From a virus: DNA of 64,000 bases. The notes under the pieces were generated by a model. It was not told the DNA's origin, did not search any database, and saw only the letters and a program-made list of their open reading frames with translations. Positions 24,048 through 32,142 of this stretch are shown piece after piece. Every line of letters starts with the position of its first letter. Positions within the stretch are counted from its first letter, which is position 1. The stretch spans positions 1 to 64,000 of IMG/VR virus record IMGVR_UViG_3300020463_002275; one strand, written 5' to 3'. The position numbers and the translations under genes are program-made.

Positions 24048-24076
24048 TTGACTTTCCTCTTAACCTATGTTATTAT
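24048..24076 (+). promoter_or_regulatory. sigma70-type promoter of MoxR gene
   Basis: TTGACT (24048-24053), a 17-nt spacer and TATTAT (24071-24076) preceded by TGT. The 17-bp upstream word ACCAAAATAGGTTGACT (24037-24053) is nearly identical to the one preceding the partner gene at 25254-25270, and the regions after the -10 are also alike. Confidence 0.75.
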
Positions 24077-24132
24077 ATATACATACTAAGAAATTAAGTA
24101 TGGCACTGATACAAACAAACGAGGAATATAAC

Positions 24133-25215
24133 ATGGAATCTGTAGTACGAACTGTTACTCCAAATGGAGCAAAGAAAAGTATTATTAGGGCATTCAAAAA
24201 GAAACGTCCTATTTTTATGTGGGGCCCTCCAGGTATTGGAAAATCTGATATTATTGGGCAAATCACAAAACAACTAAAAAACTCACATCTAATTGATGTA
24301 CGTTTATCACTTTGGGAACCGACTGATATTAAAGGTATCCCGTATTATGCGGCAAACGATAATACAATGATGTGGGCACCACCACAAGAACTTCCAACAG
24401 AAGAATTTGCAAAGAAGTTCGATTATATTGTTCTTTTCCTAGATGAAATGAACTCTGCGGCTCCGGCAGTACAAGCGGCGGCTTATCAATTAATTTTAAA
24501 TAGACGTGTTGGACAATACAAATTGCCTGACAACGTTCTCATTGTTGCGGCTGGTAACCGTGAAGCAGATAAAGGTGTTACTTATAGAATGCCTGCTCCA
24601 CTTGCCAATCGTTTCGTTCACTTAGAACTAGCAGTTGATTTTGATGACTGGTTTGCATGGGCAGTAGATAACAACATTCACAATGATGTTGTTGGTTACT
24701 TAACATTTAGCAAGAAAGATTTATACGATTTCGATCCAAAGTCTCCTTCACGTTCTTTTGCAACGCCAAGAACTTGGTCGTTTGTTTCTGAACTACTTGA
24801 AGATGACGATGACGAAACTACCACTACTGATTTAATTAGTGGTGCAGTTGGAGAAGGTTTGGCTGTCAAATTTATGGCTCACCGTAAGGTTGCCGCTAGT
24901 ATGCCTAACCCAACTGAAATACTCGCAGGTAAAGTTAAAGAAATGGCCACTAAAGAAATCAGTGCCATGTATTCCTTGACCGTGAGCCTTTGCTATGAAC
25001 TTAAACAGGCGTCAGATAAAAATGACAAAAAGTTTGATGACATGGTTAATAACTTCCTGCGATTTGCAATGGATAACTTCGAAACAGAACTTGTTGTTAT
25101 GGGAATTAAAGTTGCTATTACACAATACCAACTTCCAATTGATCCAGACGAAGTTGCATGTTTTGATGAATTCCATGAACGTTTTGGCAAGTACATTAGT
25201 GCCGCCAGTAACTAA
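24133..25215 (+). CDS. MoxR-family AAA+ ATPase
   Basis: 360 residues from ATG 24133 (GAGG at 24121-24124; ATG 24100 also possible). FMWGPPGIGKSDII near residue 30 is Walker A; IVLFLDEMNSAAPAVQAAAYQ is Walker B with the MoxR DEMN variant; VAAGNREADKGVTYRMPAPLANRF includes sensor 1 and the arginine finger region. MoxR ATPases remodel or activate protein complexes, usually with a VWA-domain partner, here encoded immediately downstream. Such pairs occur in T4-like marine phages with unknown target. An intrinsic terminator follows. Confidence 0.9.
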   Translation: MESVVRTVTPNGAKKSIIRAFKKKRPIFMWGPPGIGKSDIIGQITKQLKNSHLIDVRLSLWEPTDIKGIPYYAANDNTMMWAPPQELPTEEFAKKFDYIVLFLDEMNSAAPAVQAAAYQLILNRRVGQYKLPDNVLIVAAGNREADKGVTYRMPAPLANRFVHLELAVDFDDWFAWAVDNNIHNDVVGYLTFSKKDLYDFDPKSPSRSFATPRTWSFVSELLEDDDDETTTTDLISGAVGEGLAVKFMAHRKVAASMPNPTEILAGKVKEMATKEISAMYSLTVSLCYELKQASDKNDKKFDDMVNNFLRFAMDNFETELVVMGIKVAITQYQLPIDPDEVACFDEFHERFGKYISAASN

Positions 25216-25221
25216 TAGTAT

Positions 25222-25250
25222 AAAGGGTAGGGGCTTCTCTACCCTTTATT
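25222..25250 (+). terminator. intrinsic terminator after MoxR gene
   Basis: AAAGGGTAG (25222-25230) pairs with CTACCCTTT (25239-25247) around an 8-nt loop, followed by a T-rich tail (ATTCTT). It lies 7 nt after the MoxR stop and 15 nt before the next promoter, separating two transcription units. Confidence 0.8.
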
Positions 25251-25264
25251 CTTACCAAAACAGG

Positions 25265-25292
25265 TTGACTAATAACGTAAATATGCTATTAT
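25265..25292 (+). promoter_or_regulatory. sigma70-type promoter of VWA partner gene
   Basis: TTGACT (25265-25270), a 16-nt spacer and TATTAT (25287-25292) with a TGC extension. It is a near-copy of the MoxR promoter, including the flanking ACCAAAACAGG and the TATTATATAT run after the -10. Confidence 0.7.
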
Positions 25293-25320
25293 ATATGTAT
25301 AGTAACAAAAAGGACATGGC

Positions 25321-26613
25321 ATGGGCTTAGATACTAAAGGATTCAAACCAGTAGAATTATCCAAAGAAGAACTAGAAATAATGCGTGAAGAAGTTCACGA
25401 TAGGGTAATTGTTGCAAGAGTAGGTCTTTTATTAAGACACCCATTCTTTGGTAATATGGCTACTAGAATGCGTGTACAAAACTGCGATGACTGGTGTCCT
25501 ACAGCCGCTACAGACGGTAGAAATTTATACTACAATACACAATTTTTTAATATGCTAACAAACAAACAGATTGAGTTTGTTATTGCTCATGAAATTCTTC
25601 ATTGCGTATTTGATCATATTATCCGAAGAGAAGACCGACAGCCTCGTATATTCAATATTGCGTGTGACTATAAAGTAAATAATCTTTTAGTACGCGACAA
25701 GATTGGCGAGCGTGTTGATCAAATTCAAATTTTTCAAGACTTCAAATATGATGATTGGACATCTGAAGAAGTATATGATGATATCTATAACAAATATGAT
25801 GACGAAGAATTAGAAGCACTTGGAGAACTTTTAGACGAACATATTGATTGGGAAAAAGACGGAGATCAACAAGGTGAAGGCGATGCACCTAGTAAAGGTG
25901 CAGGTAACGGAAAAGGCGATAAGAAGTCTAAACGTCCTTCATATTCAAAAGAAGAATTAAAAAAGATACGTGACGAAATAAAAGAAAGCATGATTACATC
26001 TGCTCAATCAGCAGGTGCTGGTAATACACCAGGCGAAATTGCACGTATGATAAAAGAACTTACTGAACCTAAAATGAACTGGCGTGAACTATTGCGTCAA
26101 CAAATTCAATCCACTATTAAAAGTGACTTTACTTTTAGTCGTCCTTCACGTAAAGGTTGGCACACTGGTGCAATATTACCTGGTATGAATTTTATGGATA
26201 CTATTGATATTTGCATTGGTATTGATATGAGTGGATCTATCGGAGATATACAAGCACAAGACTTCTTAGGTGAAGTAAAAGGTATAATGGACGAATACAA
26301 AGATTACAAAATTAAATTATGGTGTTTTGATACTAAGGTGTATAACGAAGAAGACTTTAGTGCAGACGGTGGACAAGACTTGACAGACTATGAAATTTTA
26401 GGTGGCGGTGGCACTGACTTTGATGCTAACTGGAGTTATATGAAAGAAAATGATATACAACCTAAAAAGTTTATTATGTTTACAGATGGATATCCATTTG
26501 GTAGTTGGGGTGACGAAGATTATTGTGATACAATTTTTGTTATTCATAGCCATCGTGATAAGAACTTACAAGCACCATTTGGGATGACTGCACACTATGA
26601 TGAAGCCGCTTAA
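25321..26613 (+). CDS. DUF2201-type metallopeptidase-like/VWA protein, MoxR partner
   Basis: 430 residues. The N-terminal half holds FVIAHEILHCVFDH (H-E-x-x-H, near residue 90), as in the putative metallopeptidase domain of the DUF2201 family. Then comes an acidic/Gly-Lys linker (about 175-205). The C-terminal domain has IGIDMSGSIGD near 302 and a later Thr/Asp (FTDGYPFG), forming the MIDAS metal site of a VWA-like domain. It presumably works with the upstream MoxR ATPase as a chaperone- or protease-like pair. Each gene has its own almost identical promoter, suggesting matched expression. Confidence 0.85.
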   Translation: MGLDTKGFKPVELSKEELEIMREEVHDRVIVARVGLLLRHPFFGNMATRMRVQNCDDWCPTAATDGRNLYYNTQFFNMLTNKQIEFVIAHEILHCVFDHIIRREDRQPRIFNIACDYKVNNLLVRDKIGERVDQIQIFQDFKYDDWTSEEVYDDIYNKYDDEELEALGELLDEHIDWEKDGDQQGEGDAPSKGAGNGKGDKKSKRPSYSKEELKKIRDEIKESMITSAQSAGAGNTPGEIARMIKELTEPKMNWRELLRQQIQSTIKSDFTFSRPSRKGWHTGAILPGMNFMDTIDICIGIDMSGSIGDIQAQDFLGEVKGIMDEYKDYKIKLWCFDTKVYNEEDFSADGGQDLTDYEILGGGGTDFDANWSYMKENDIQPKKFIMFTDGYPFGSWGDEDYCDTIFVIHSHRDKNLQAPFGMTAHYDEAA

Positions 26614-26872
26614 AGCACCAAATCCAAATAATATTTTTAAAATACGAAATCCTAAGGTACTTCCTCCGCATTTTGAGTATGCGGACATAGAAGTGCTTTA
26701 TAATCTAGAATCCGCAATCCAGGACTGGATATCTGAGCATCTTAAAGGAAGGTTCATTGTAACAAAAACGGCGAATCCTTCACGCAATAATACCGTAGTC
26801 AGAGTAGGTTTTGAAGATGGTAAAGAACTAAGTTATTTCATGTTAGCCTGTCCACTTTTGCGGTACAAATAA
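26600..26872 (+). CDS. conserved small phage protein
   Basis: 90 residues from ATG 26600 (ATG 26597 equally possible), overlapping the VWA gene end. Contains IFKIRNPKVLPPHFEYADIEVLYN and IQDWISEHLKGRFIVTKTANP. Alternating helix/strand pattern; no known motif. It ends 36 nt before the next gene. Confidence 0.55.
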   Translation: MKPLKAPNPNNIFKIRNPKVLPPHFEYADIEVLYNLESAIQDWISEHLKGRFIVTKTANPSRNNTVVRVGFEDGKELSYFMLACPLLRYK

Positions 26873-26875
26873 ATA
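26868..26875 (+). promoter_or_regulatory. possible T4-late-like box AATAAATA
   Basis: AATAAATA spans the stop of the preceding gene, 32 nt before the next ATG; TATATATAATATAGGAG follows, so a weak -10-like element is also present. Assignment is tentative because the region is simple AT-rich sequence. Confidence 0.35.
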
Positions 26876-26907
26876 AAGTACGCATATATATAATATAGGA
26901 GTAAATA

Positions 26908-27195
26908 ATGAGCGATACAAAAGATACTAAACAAGACGCACCGGCAGTGGATTCTCCGGCAACTGCACCAGCAGATGCACCGGCAACACCACAAGCAGGA
27001 GCAGACTTGTCAGTACAAGACCTCCAAGGACTAAAAACAATTATTGATGTTGCTAGTTCACGTGGAGCATTTAAACCCAATGAAATGATGAGTGTTGGTC
27101 AGGTTTATGGTAAACTTGAAGCATTCCTTTCTGCGGTACAACAAACCCAAGCACAACAGGCACCTACTGAAACAGGACCTGCAAAAGGAGCATAA
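26908..27195 (+). CDS. Ala/Pro-rich phage protein
   Basis: 95 residues, AGGAG upstream. The N-terminal 35 residues are low-complexity Ala/Pro/Asp (VDSPATAPADAPATPQAGA), followed by a helical segment LQGLKTIIDVASSRGAFKPNEMMSVGQVYGKLEAFL. The C-terminal helical block is typical of a small T4-like phage protein of unknown function. Followed after 1 nt by the next gene. Confidence 0.6.
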   Translation: MSDTKDTKQDAPAVDSPATAPADAPATPQAGADLSVQDLQGLKTIIDVASSRGAFKPNEMMSVGQVYGKLEAFLSAVQQTQAQQAPTETGPAKGA

Positions 27196-27196
27196 T

Positions 27197-27790
27197 ATGG
27201 CTGAAATAAAACACGTTGGTAGACTTACTACTAACAATAGAAAATTAGTCGTGGCATACAGAGTAGTCCCAGGTGAACCTGATAACTGTCTTGTAATTCA
27301 TACAGAGAGTTTAGAAGCGGCTGACCATGACACACTAATTAACATGGTAGAAAGTAATGCTGGACAAACTTCAGATGAACTTTCAACTGTAATGGCTAGA
27401 ACACAACTTACAGATGGTTCTAACATGTTAGCACGTTTTCACCAAACAGGTAAATTAGTAAAAGTTCCTACTAAACTTGTAGAACTTACACCTAATAGAA
27501 CAACTGCTATTAAATTAGATGAAATTAATCAAATGATTGCTGACCAAAAAGGTGTAACAATCGAAGAATTAGCAGTGCCAGATAATACACAACCGGCACC
27601 AGCACCTACTGCACCAGCAGTTGAGGATGCTACATCAACAGGCGAAGCACCGCTTGATGACGAAGCATTAGCCGCACAATACAGGTCACAAGCCGACTCT
27701 ATGTTTAAAGAAGCAAAGAGACTAAGGGAGCAAGCAGAAGAACTAGCACCTACTAAGAAAAAGGCAAAGATGACCGAAAGTGTCTCGTAA
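27197..27790 (+). CDS. conserved phage protein, possibly structural
   Basis: 197 residues from ATG 27197. The N-terminal domain (HVGRLTTNNRKLVVAYRVVPGEPDNCLVI, DELSTVMARTQLTDGSNMLARF) is followed by a Pro/Ala-rich linker near 135-155 and a C-terminal helix of Lys/Glu. I recall the N-terminal block from T4-like cyanophage genes near the tail/structural region. Function not established. Confidence 0.6.
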   Translation: MAEIKHVGRLTTNNRKLVVAYRVVPGEPDNCLVIHTESLEAADHDTLINMVESNAGQTSDELSTVMARTQLTDGSNMLARFHQTGKLVKVPTKLVELTPNRTTAIKLDEINQMIADQKGVTIEELAVPDNTQPAPAPTAPAVEDATSTGEAPLDDEALAAQYRSQADSMFKEAKRLREQAEELAPTKKKAKMTESVS

Positions 27791-28091
27791 AAACAACAAG
27801 TTATCTAAAGACGTCATTGCTCATTGGCCGGAAGTATTCAAGGACATAGAAGTACGTACTGTACCCCTTGAATACCTCCATTCTATTACTGTCAGATTTC
27901 GTGACGGTAAAGCATGGGTAATAGAACTAGACAAAAAAACACCCCCAAATCCTGACTTAGAGTATGGTTTAGAGTCCTTATTTCGCGAATATGATAAGGC
28001 TATTGACACCATAGATTTTAGGTTAAATACTCATAAAGTACGAAAAGACATAGAAGGACGTACGAAATCCTTTATGAAAAAACGTAAATAA
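27780..28091 (+). CDS. conserved phage protein
   Basis: 103 residues from GTG 27780, overlapping the previous gene by 11 nt. KVIAHWPEVFKDIEVRTVPLEYL-like N-terminus, then ITVRFRDGKAWVIELDKK and a basic end KSFMKKRK. A compact beta-strand protein; similar small genes occur near T4-like cyanophage structural genes. Stop overlaps an AATAAATAAAA run. Confidence 0.55.
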   Translation: MSRKNNKLSKDVIAHWPEVFKDIEVRTVPLEYLHSITVRFRDGKAWVIELDKKTPPNPDLEYGLESLFREYDKAIDTIDFRLNTHKVRKDIEGRTKSFMKKRK

Positions 28092-28117
28092 ATAAAATAC
28101 AGTTAGTTTGTCAAAGG

Positions 28118-28125
28118 CATAAATA
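28118..28125 (+). promoter_or_regulatory. T4-late-like promoter box CATAAATA
   Basis: CATAAATA, 39 nt before the tail fibre ATG in the 73-bp gap. The ribosome site AGGAG lies at 28152-28156. Fits late expression of a structural gene. Confidence 0.5.
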
Positions 28126-28164
28126 CTGTATAAGTTAGATTATGGAATATTCAGGAGCCATTAA

Positions 28165-30027
28165 ATGAGTTTAAGAATTAGAAGAGGAACCAATGCTGAA
28201 AGATCCGGAGTAACTTTCTTTGAAGGTGAATTAGTTTATACAACTGATACAAAGAAGTTATTTGTAGGTGACGGAGCAACAGTAGGTGGTATTGCTGTAG
28301 ACAGTACAGCAGGTAGTATTAACAGCCTTACAGATGTCAACATCGTAGGCATACAAACAGGTCAAATCCTACAATGGGACGGCGCACAATTTATTGCAGG
28401 TGATGACGTAGGTGACAAAGAAAGCGTCACTGGCGCAGATAGCACTATTTTAGTAGATGCAACTAACAGTTCAATTAACTTAAATGGCACAGTTAAAGGA
28501 CATATTATTCCAGATCAAAACGAAGTGTATGACTTAGGCTCCACTACAAAACGCTTCAACGATTTATTCCTTTCAGGTACTACTATTGATTTAGGTGGTA
28601 CAACTATTACATCATCAGGTGGTAAACTTTCATTCAGTCAACCTATTGTAGCAACAATGGAAACAAGCGGTGACATTGATGTAAAAGATAATAATATTAT
28701 TAACTCAGGTGCAACTGGTGATGTTATTATACGTCCTAGTAACACAGGCGAATTTGCTGTAGATAATTCAGTAGGTGCAAGATTATTTGAAGTTGATCTA
28801 GCAGGTAATTCATTTGGTTCTGTAGGTTCAACAGTATTACAACTTCCTGTATATTTAAGTGCAGACTATACTGCACATGCAAGTAAAGTCGAAACAGGTC
28901 AACTAGTATTTGATAACACAACAAAATCATTAAAACTTTACGATGGTAATGCTTGGGTAGCAGTACAAGGTTCAGGCGGCGGCGGAAGCGGCATTATGGA
29001 AGGTCAAACATATGATATCAATATCGTTGGTGATGTTATTGCTGGAGATAGTTCAATTATATTAGATGCTTCTGCATCTAGATATTTTGGAAGTGTAAAT
29101 GCAACAGATGGTGGTCCAGTAATTACTACTGGTGCTACAAATGTTTTATCTTCATTAGATTTTGGTACTGGTACAATACTTGCTTTAAAAGTTACTACGT
29201 TAAAAAACAATACTAGTGATGAAAATATTATTAACATGGGTAGTGACAAAGCAACGTCTAATATTTCTATTGGTACTGTCAATGCTGATGAAATTAATAG
29301 TGGAGCAATTTATGGTAACTTTGTAGGTTCACTATACAGTGATGCAAGTTCACAAATAATTGATGGAATAACTGGTGCAATAAACGCGGCTGGTGGTATA
29401 ACTACAGATGATTTAAACCTTCCAGGATCAACATTAAAAGTAGGAGTTGCTACAACTGGTCCAAGTATACAATTACAAGCAACTGGCACAAATGATATGT
29501 CAGCACAAACAAGTGATAGAGGTAAGATTGTTTTCCAAAGAAATGACACAAACGGCGAAGTAACAGAAGCAGTTATTGCTGGTGGACGTTCTTCAGTGAA
29601 CATGGTTATTAACGATGGTACAAATAACTTTCCTGAAACACATACATTTATTTTTAACAACAGTGCTAACTTTGGACTTGGTAAATATGTTCCGTCAACT
29701 AAACTACATGTTGCAGGAAGCATAACAGCAGATGGTGGATACATCGGTGGTGTACAAACTATCAGTGGTCCAGGTGCAATTAATTTAACAACACTACACA
29801 CAGAAATTACAACAACTGGTGCTGATGCATATACACTTGCAGATGGTACAGCAGGTCAACTTAAAATTATTAGTATGAAGGTCGATGGCGGTGATGGAAC
29901 ACTTACTCCAACTACACTTGCAAATGGTACAACTATCACATTCAACGATGTTAACGATAGTGTTACTATGATTTATAGTGGTTTAGGTTGGTTACCAATT
30001 GCTGTACAAGGCGCTGTTGTAGCGTAA
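28165..30027 (+). CDS. tail fibre-like structural protein
   Basis: 620 residues. The N-terminal LRIRRGTNAERSGVTFFEGELVYTTDTKKLFVGDG is the repeat type found at the start of many phage tail fibres and in the major tropism determinant N-terminus, which attaches the fibre. A long Gly/Ser/Thr/Asn-rich beta-repetitive body follows, with a Gly-rich hinge GSGGGGSG near residue 272 and a C-terminal LHVAGSITADGGYIGG region and receptor-type end. Probably a distal tail fibre or adhesin. The large metabolic island starts immediately downstream. Confidence 0.8.
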   Translation: MSLRIRRGTNAERSGVTFFEGELVYTTDTKKLFVGDGATVGGIAVDSTAGSINSLTDVNIVGIQTGQILQWDGAQFIAGDDVGDKESVTGADSTILVDATNSSINLNGTVKGHIIPDQNEVYDLGSTTKRFNDLFLSGTTIDLGGTTITSSGGKLSFSQPIVATMETSGDIDVKDNNIINSGATGDVIIRPSNTGEFAVDNSVGARLFEVDLAGNSFGSVGSTVLQLPVYLSADYTAHASKVETGQLVFDNTTKSLKLYDGNAWVAVQGSGGGGSGIMEGQTYDINIVGDVIAGDSSIILDASASRYFGSVNATDGGPVITTGATNVLSSLDFGTGTILALKVTTLKNNTSDENIINMGSDKATSNISIGTVNADEINSGAIYGNFVGSLYSDASSQIIDGITGAINAAGGITTDDLNLPGSTLKVGVATTGPSIQLQATGTNDMSAQTSDRGKIVFQRNDTNGEVTEAVIAGGRSSVNMVINDGTNNFPETHTFIFNNSANFGLGKYVPSTKLHVAGSITADGGYIGGVQTISGPGAINLTTLHTEITTTGADAYTLADGTAGQLKIISMKVDGGDGTLTPTTLANGTTITFNDVNDSVTMIYSGLGWLPIAVQGAVVA

Positions 30028-30071
30028 ACCAACTATAAACACACATTACTAAGATAAGGATAAGTATTAGT

Positions 30072-30647
30072 ATGGAAGTTCTATACCTAATATTATTCGC
30101 TTATGTTGCATACATGCTGATTGTCACAATTGGTATTACATACGGATATCATCGTTATTTTTCTCATAAAGAATTTAAAGCCACTACTTGGCAAGAAGTA
30201 ATAATGTTGTATTGTGGTTTGTTATGTGGTGGTAGATCTCCGCTTACATGGGTAGGTGTTCATCGTATGCATCATGCTCATAGCGATACAGAATTAGATC
30301 CACACAGCAAAAAATTTCAACCTTGGTATGTAATACTTTTTAGTTTATGGCATGTCGACAGTATTCCACGAAAATTTATAAAAGATATGCTGAAAAATCC
30401 AAGAGTTGTATTTTTTCACAAACATACAAATAAACTGTATATTGCAAATGCAATTTTACTTACACTCATCTTTGGTCCTAAAGCACTTCTTGTTTTAGGC
30501 ATAATTTATTTACTTGCTTACTTTGGTTTTGGTGCATTGAATTTATGGGGTCACGATGCAGAAGGTCCTATTAATAATATATGGATAAACTTGATTGCTC
30601 CTTGGGAAGGGAATCATAAAGACCATCATGAAGTAAGTATGAGATGA
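30072..30647 (+). CDS. fatty acid (acyl-CoA type) desaturase
   Basis: 191 residues with all three His boxes of delta-9-type membrane desaturases: HRYFSH (residues 27-32), HRMHH (about 65-69) and HKDHH (about 182-186), plus hydrophobic segments at 3-25, 45-62 and 125-155. The family inserts a cis double bond in acyl chains using a di-iron centre, O2 and an electron donor. It is shorter than bacterial members (about 300 or more) because loops are reduced, but metal ligands are intact. First gene of a fully coupled nine-gene + strand operon. Confidence 0.88.
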   Translation: MEVLYLILFAYVAYMLIVTIGITYGYHRYFSHKEFKATTWQEVIMLYCGLLCGGRSPLTWVGVHRMHHAHSDTELDPHSKKFQPWYVILFSLWHVDSIPRKFIKDMLKNPRVVFFHKHTNKLYIANAILLTLIFGPKALLVLGIIYLLAYFGFGALNLWGHDAEGPINNIWINLIAPWEGNHKDHHEVSMR

Positions 30648-31168
30648 TTTATTACAAATATTTAGATATAAATTATAAAAGTTTAGCAGAAGAAATAAAA
30701 AAATATCTTCTTGACAATCCTCATCTAATAGAACGTGGCGACGGTAACTGGCGGGTTGCTACATCTTGGCTTTTAGAAAATTTTCCGCATATAAAAGATT
30801 TGTTTGAATGGGAGATAGAATTTGCAGGCATTTTTGTATCACATACAAGTGAAGGTAGTGTGCATATTGATAACGATGAAAAACCTGTAAGAATTAATTT
30901 TCCTATAATGAATTGCCACGATACTGTAACAAAGTATTTTAGACGTACAGGAGATACTATAAAAGGAAAACAAACTAATGGCGTATCGTATCACGGAGTT
31001 GATACAGATAACTTAGAAGAAGTTGATCACTTTGTATTAGACAGACCGGTTGCTATGCGTGTTTTAGAACCTCACCAAGTTTGTGTTGATCACGAGAACT
31101 ATCCAAGAGTAAGTTGTACTATACAATTTAAACAAGATATAGAATATTTGTTAAAGGAAAAGATATGA
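30644..31168 (+). CDS. 2OG-Fe(II)/Asp-Asn-hydroxylase-like protein
   Basis: 174 residues, ATGA-coupled to the desaturase. SVHIDNDEKPVRINFPIMN carries an H-x-D pair followed by the strand typical of Asp/Asn beta-hydroxylase-like proteins; LEPHQVCVDHENYPRVSCTIQF holds the distal His and the 2-oxoglutarate Arg. The N-terminal 60 residues are helical. Substrate unknown. It is one of eight oxygenase-type proteins in the island. Confidence 0.65.
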   Translation: MIYYKYLDINYKSLAEEIKKYLLDNPHLIERGDGNWRVATSWLLENFPHIKDLFEWEIEFAGIFVSHTSEGSVHIDNDEKPVRINFPIMNCHDTVTKYFRRTGDTIKGKQTNGVSYHGVDTDNLEEVDHFVLDRPVAMRVLEPHQVCVDHENYPRVSCTIQFKQDIEYLLKEKI

Positions 31169-32142
31169 ATAATAATGTAACATTTACTACTAGCACCGAT
31201 AGAGATGAAATTGTAAAATTGTTAAAAGATGTTGGTATCATTGTAATGCGAGATCACGGAATGAGTCTATCACAATACAATGACTTTTTATTAGATGTTG
31301 GTTATCATCAACATCCTAAAGTTTGGTGTGCCCATAAAGAATTTCCTATTTTTTGGCGTGTAAACAATCAACCAGTAGACGACAAAGGTCATGAAGGATT
31401 GTTTGGTAAGCACGATATTGATTGGCATTCAAACATTTTATACACACAAGACAGTCATGAAGTTGTATGCATATATGGTCATAAAATTCCAACAGGTAGT
31501 GGTGATTGTAGTCCAACTACGTATTCAAATACAGTACCTTATTTTAAAACACTACCTAAAAATGTACAAGACCGTTATAAAAAATTATACACTAAATGGA
31601 CTTATGATGAAAACAAGACAATGGAAAATAGAGACATTAATTTGCACAGAGCAGGATTAGACGGAGAAGCACTAGCAGGCGAAGCAGAAGATACTTCAGA
31701 TGAAAATTTAAATCATCAAATAAATGAAAATGCAAAAACACAATCTATATTTAATGCTGTAAATTTTGATCCTTCAAACAAACATTTATTCAAAAAGGGA
31801 AGACATCAATACGAAGGATATAACAGATTAGTACCAAATCATCCAGTAGGTGCTGAAGGTTTATTTTTTAACTATCTAAATATCGAAGACATTGTTGATG
31901 AAAACTATGAACCTGTACCAGACGCACGAGAAATTTTTGAAACACTTAAACAAGATTTACTCATTGACGATACATATCATTATGTACACGAATGGCAAGA
32001 AACTGACATTGTTATAGCAGACCAATTGACTGGTGTTCACCGTAGAGACCATGGTGTTCCAGATAGCGTAGAAAGGGAATTGTTAAGAGCAACGTTTTGG
32101 TATAAAACACAAGACAGAATTCACTATGACTATTCATTATAA
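31165..32142 (+). CDS. TauD-like dioxygenase with H-x-N metal motif
   Basis: 325 residues, ATGA-coupled. Overall TauD/TfdA layout: IVMRDHGMSLSQYNDFL at the N-terminus, DIDWHSNILYT near residue 87 where family members have W-H-x-D, and TGVHRRDHGVPDS then LLRATFWYK near 291-315 with the distal His and the 2OG-binding Arg. The Asp ligand is Asn here. Loss of the carboxylate ligand is seen in 2OG halogenases (Ala or Gly), so activity could be altered rather than lost. The neighbouring homologue at 38049 keeps WHSD. Confidence 0.7.
   Translation: MNNNVTFTTSTDRDEIVKLLKDVGIIVMRDHGMSLSQYNDFLLDVGYHQHPKVWCAHKEFPIFWRVNNQPVDDKGHEGLFGKHDIDWHSNILYTQDSHEVVCIYGHKIPTGSGDCSPTTYSNTVPYFKTLPKNVQDRYKKLYTKWTYDENKTMENRDINLHRAGLDGEALAGEAEDTSDENLNHQINENAKTQSIFNAVNFDPSNKHLFKKGRHQYEGYNRLVPNHPVGAEGLFFNYLNIEDIVDENYEPVPDAREIFETLKQDLLIDDTYHYVHEWQETDIVIADQLTGVHRRDHGVPDSVERELLRATFWYKTQDRIHYDYSL

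Noticed and set aside
29310-29801. Long open frame antisense to the tail fibre gene
   Set aside because: It mirrors a repetitive Val/Thr/Gly-coding region, has no ribosome-binding site and would be entirely inside a well-supported gene.
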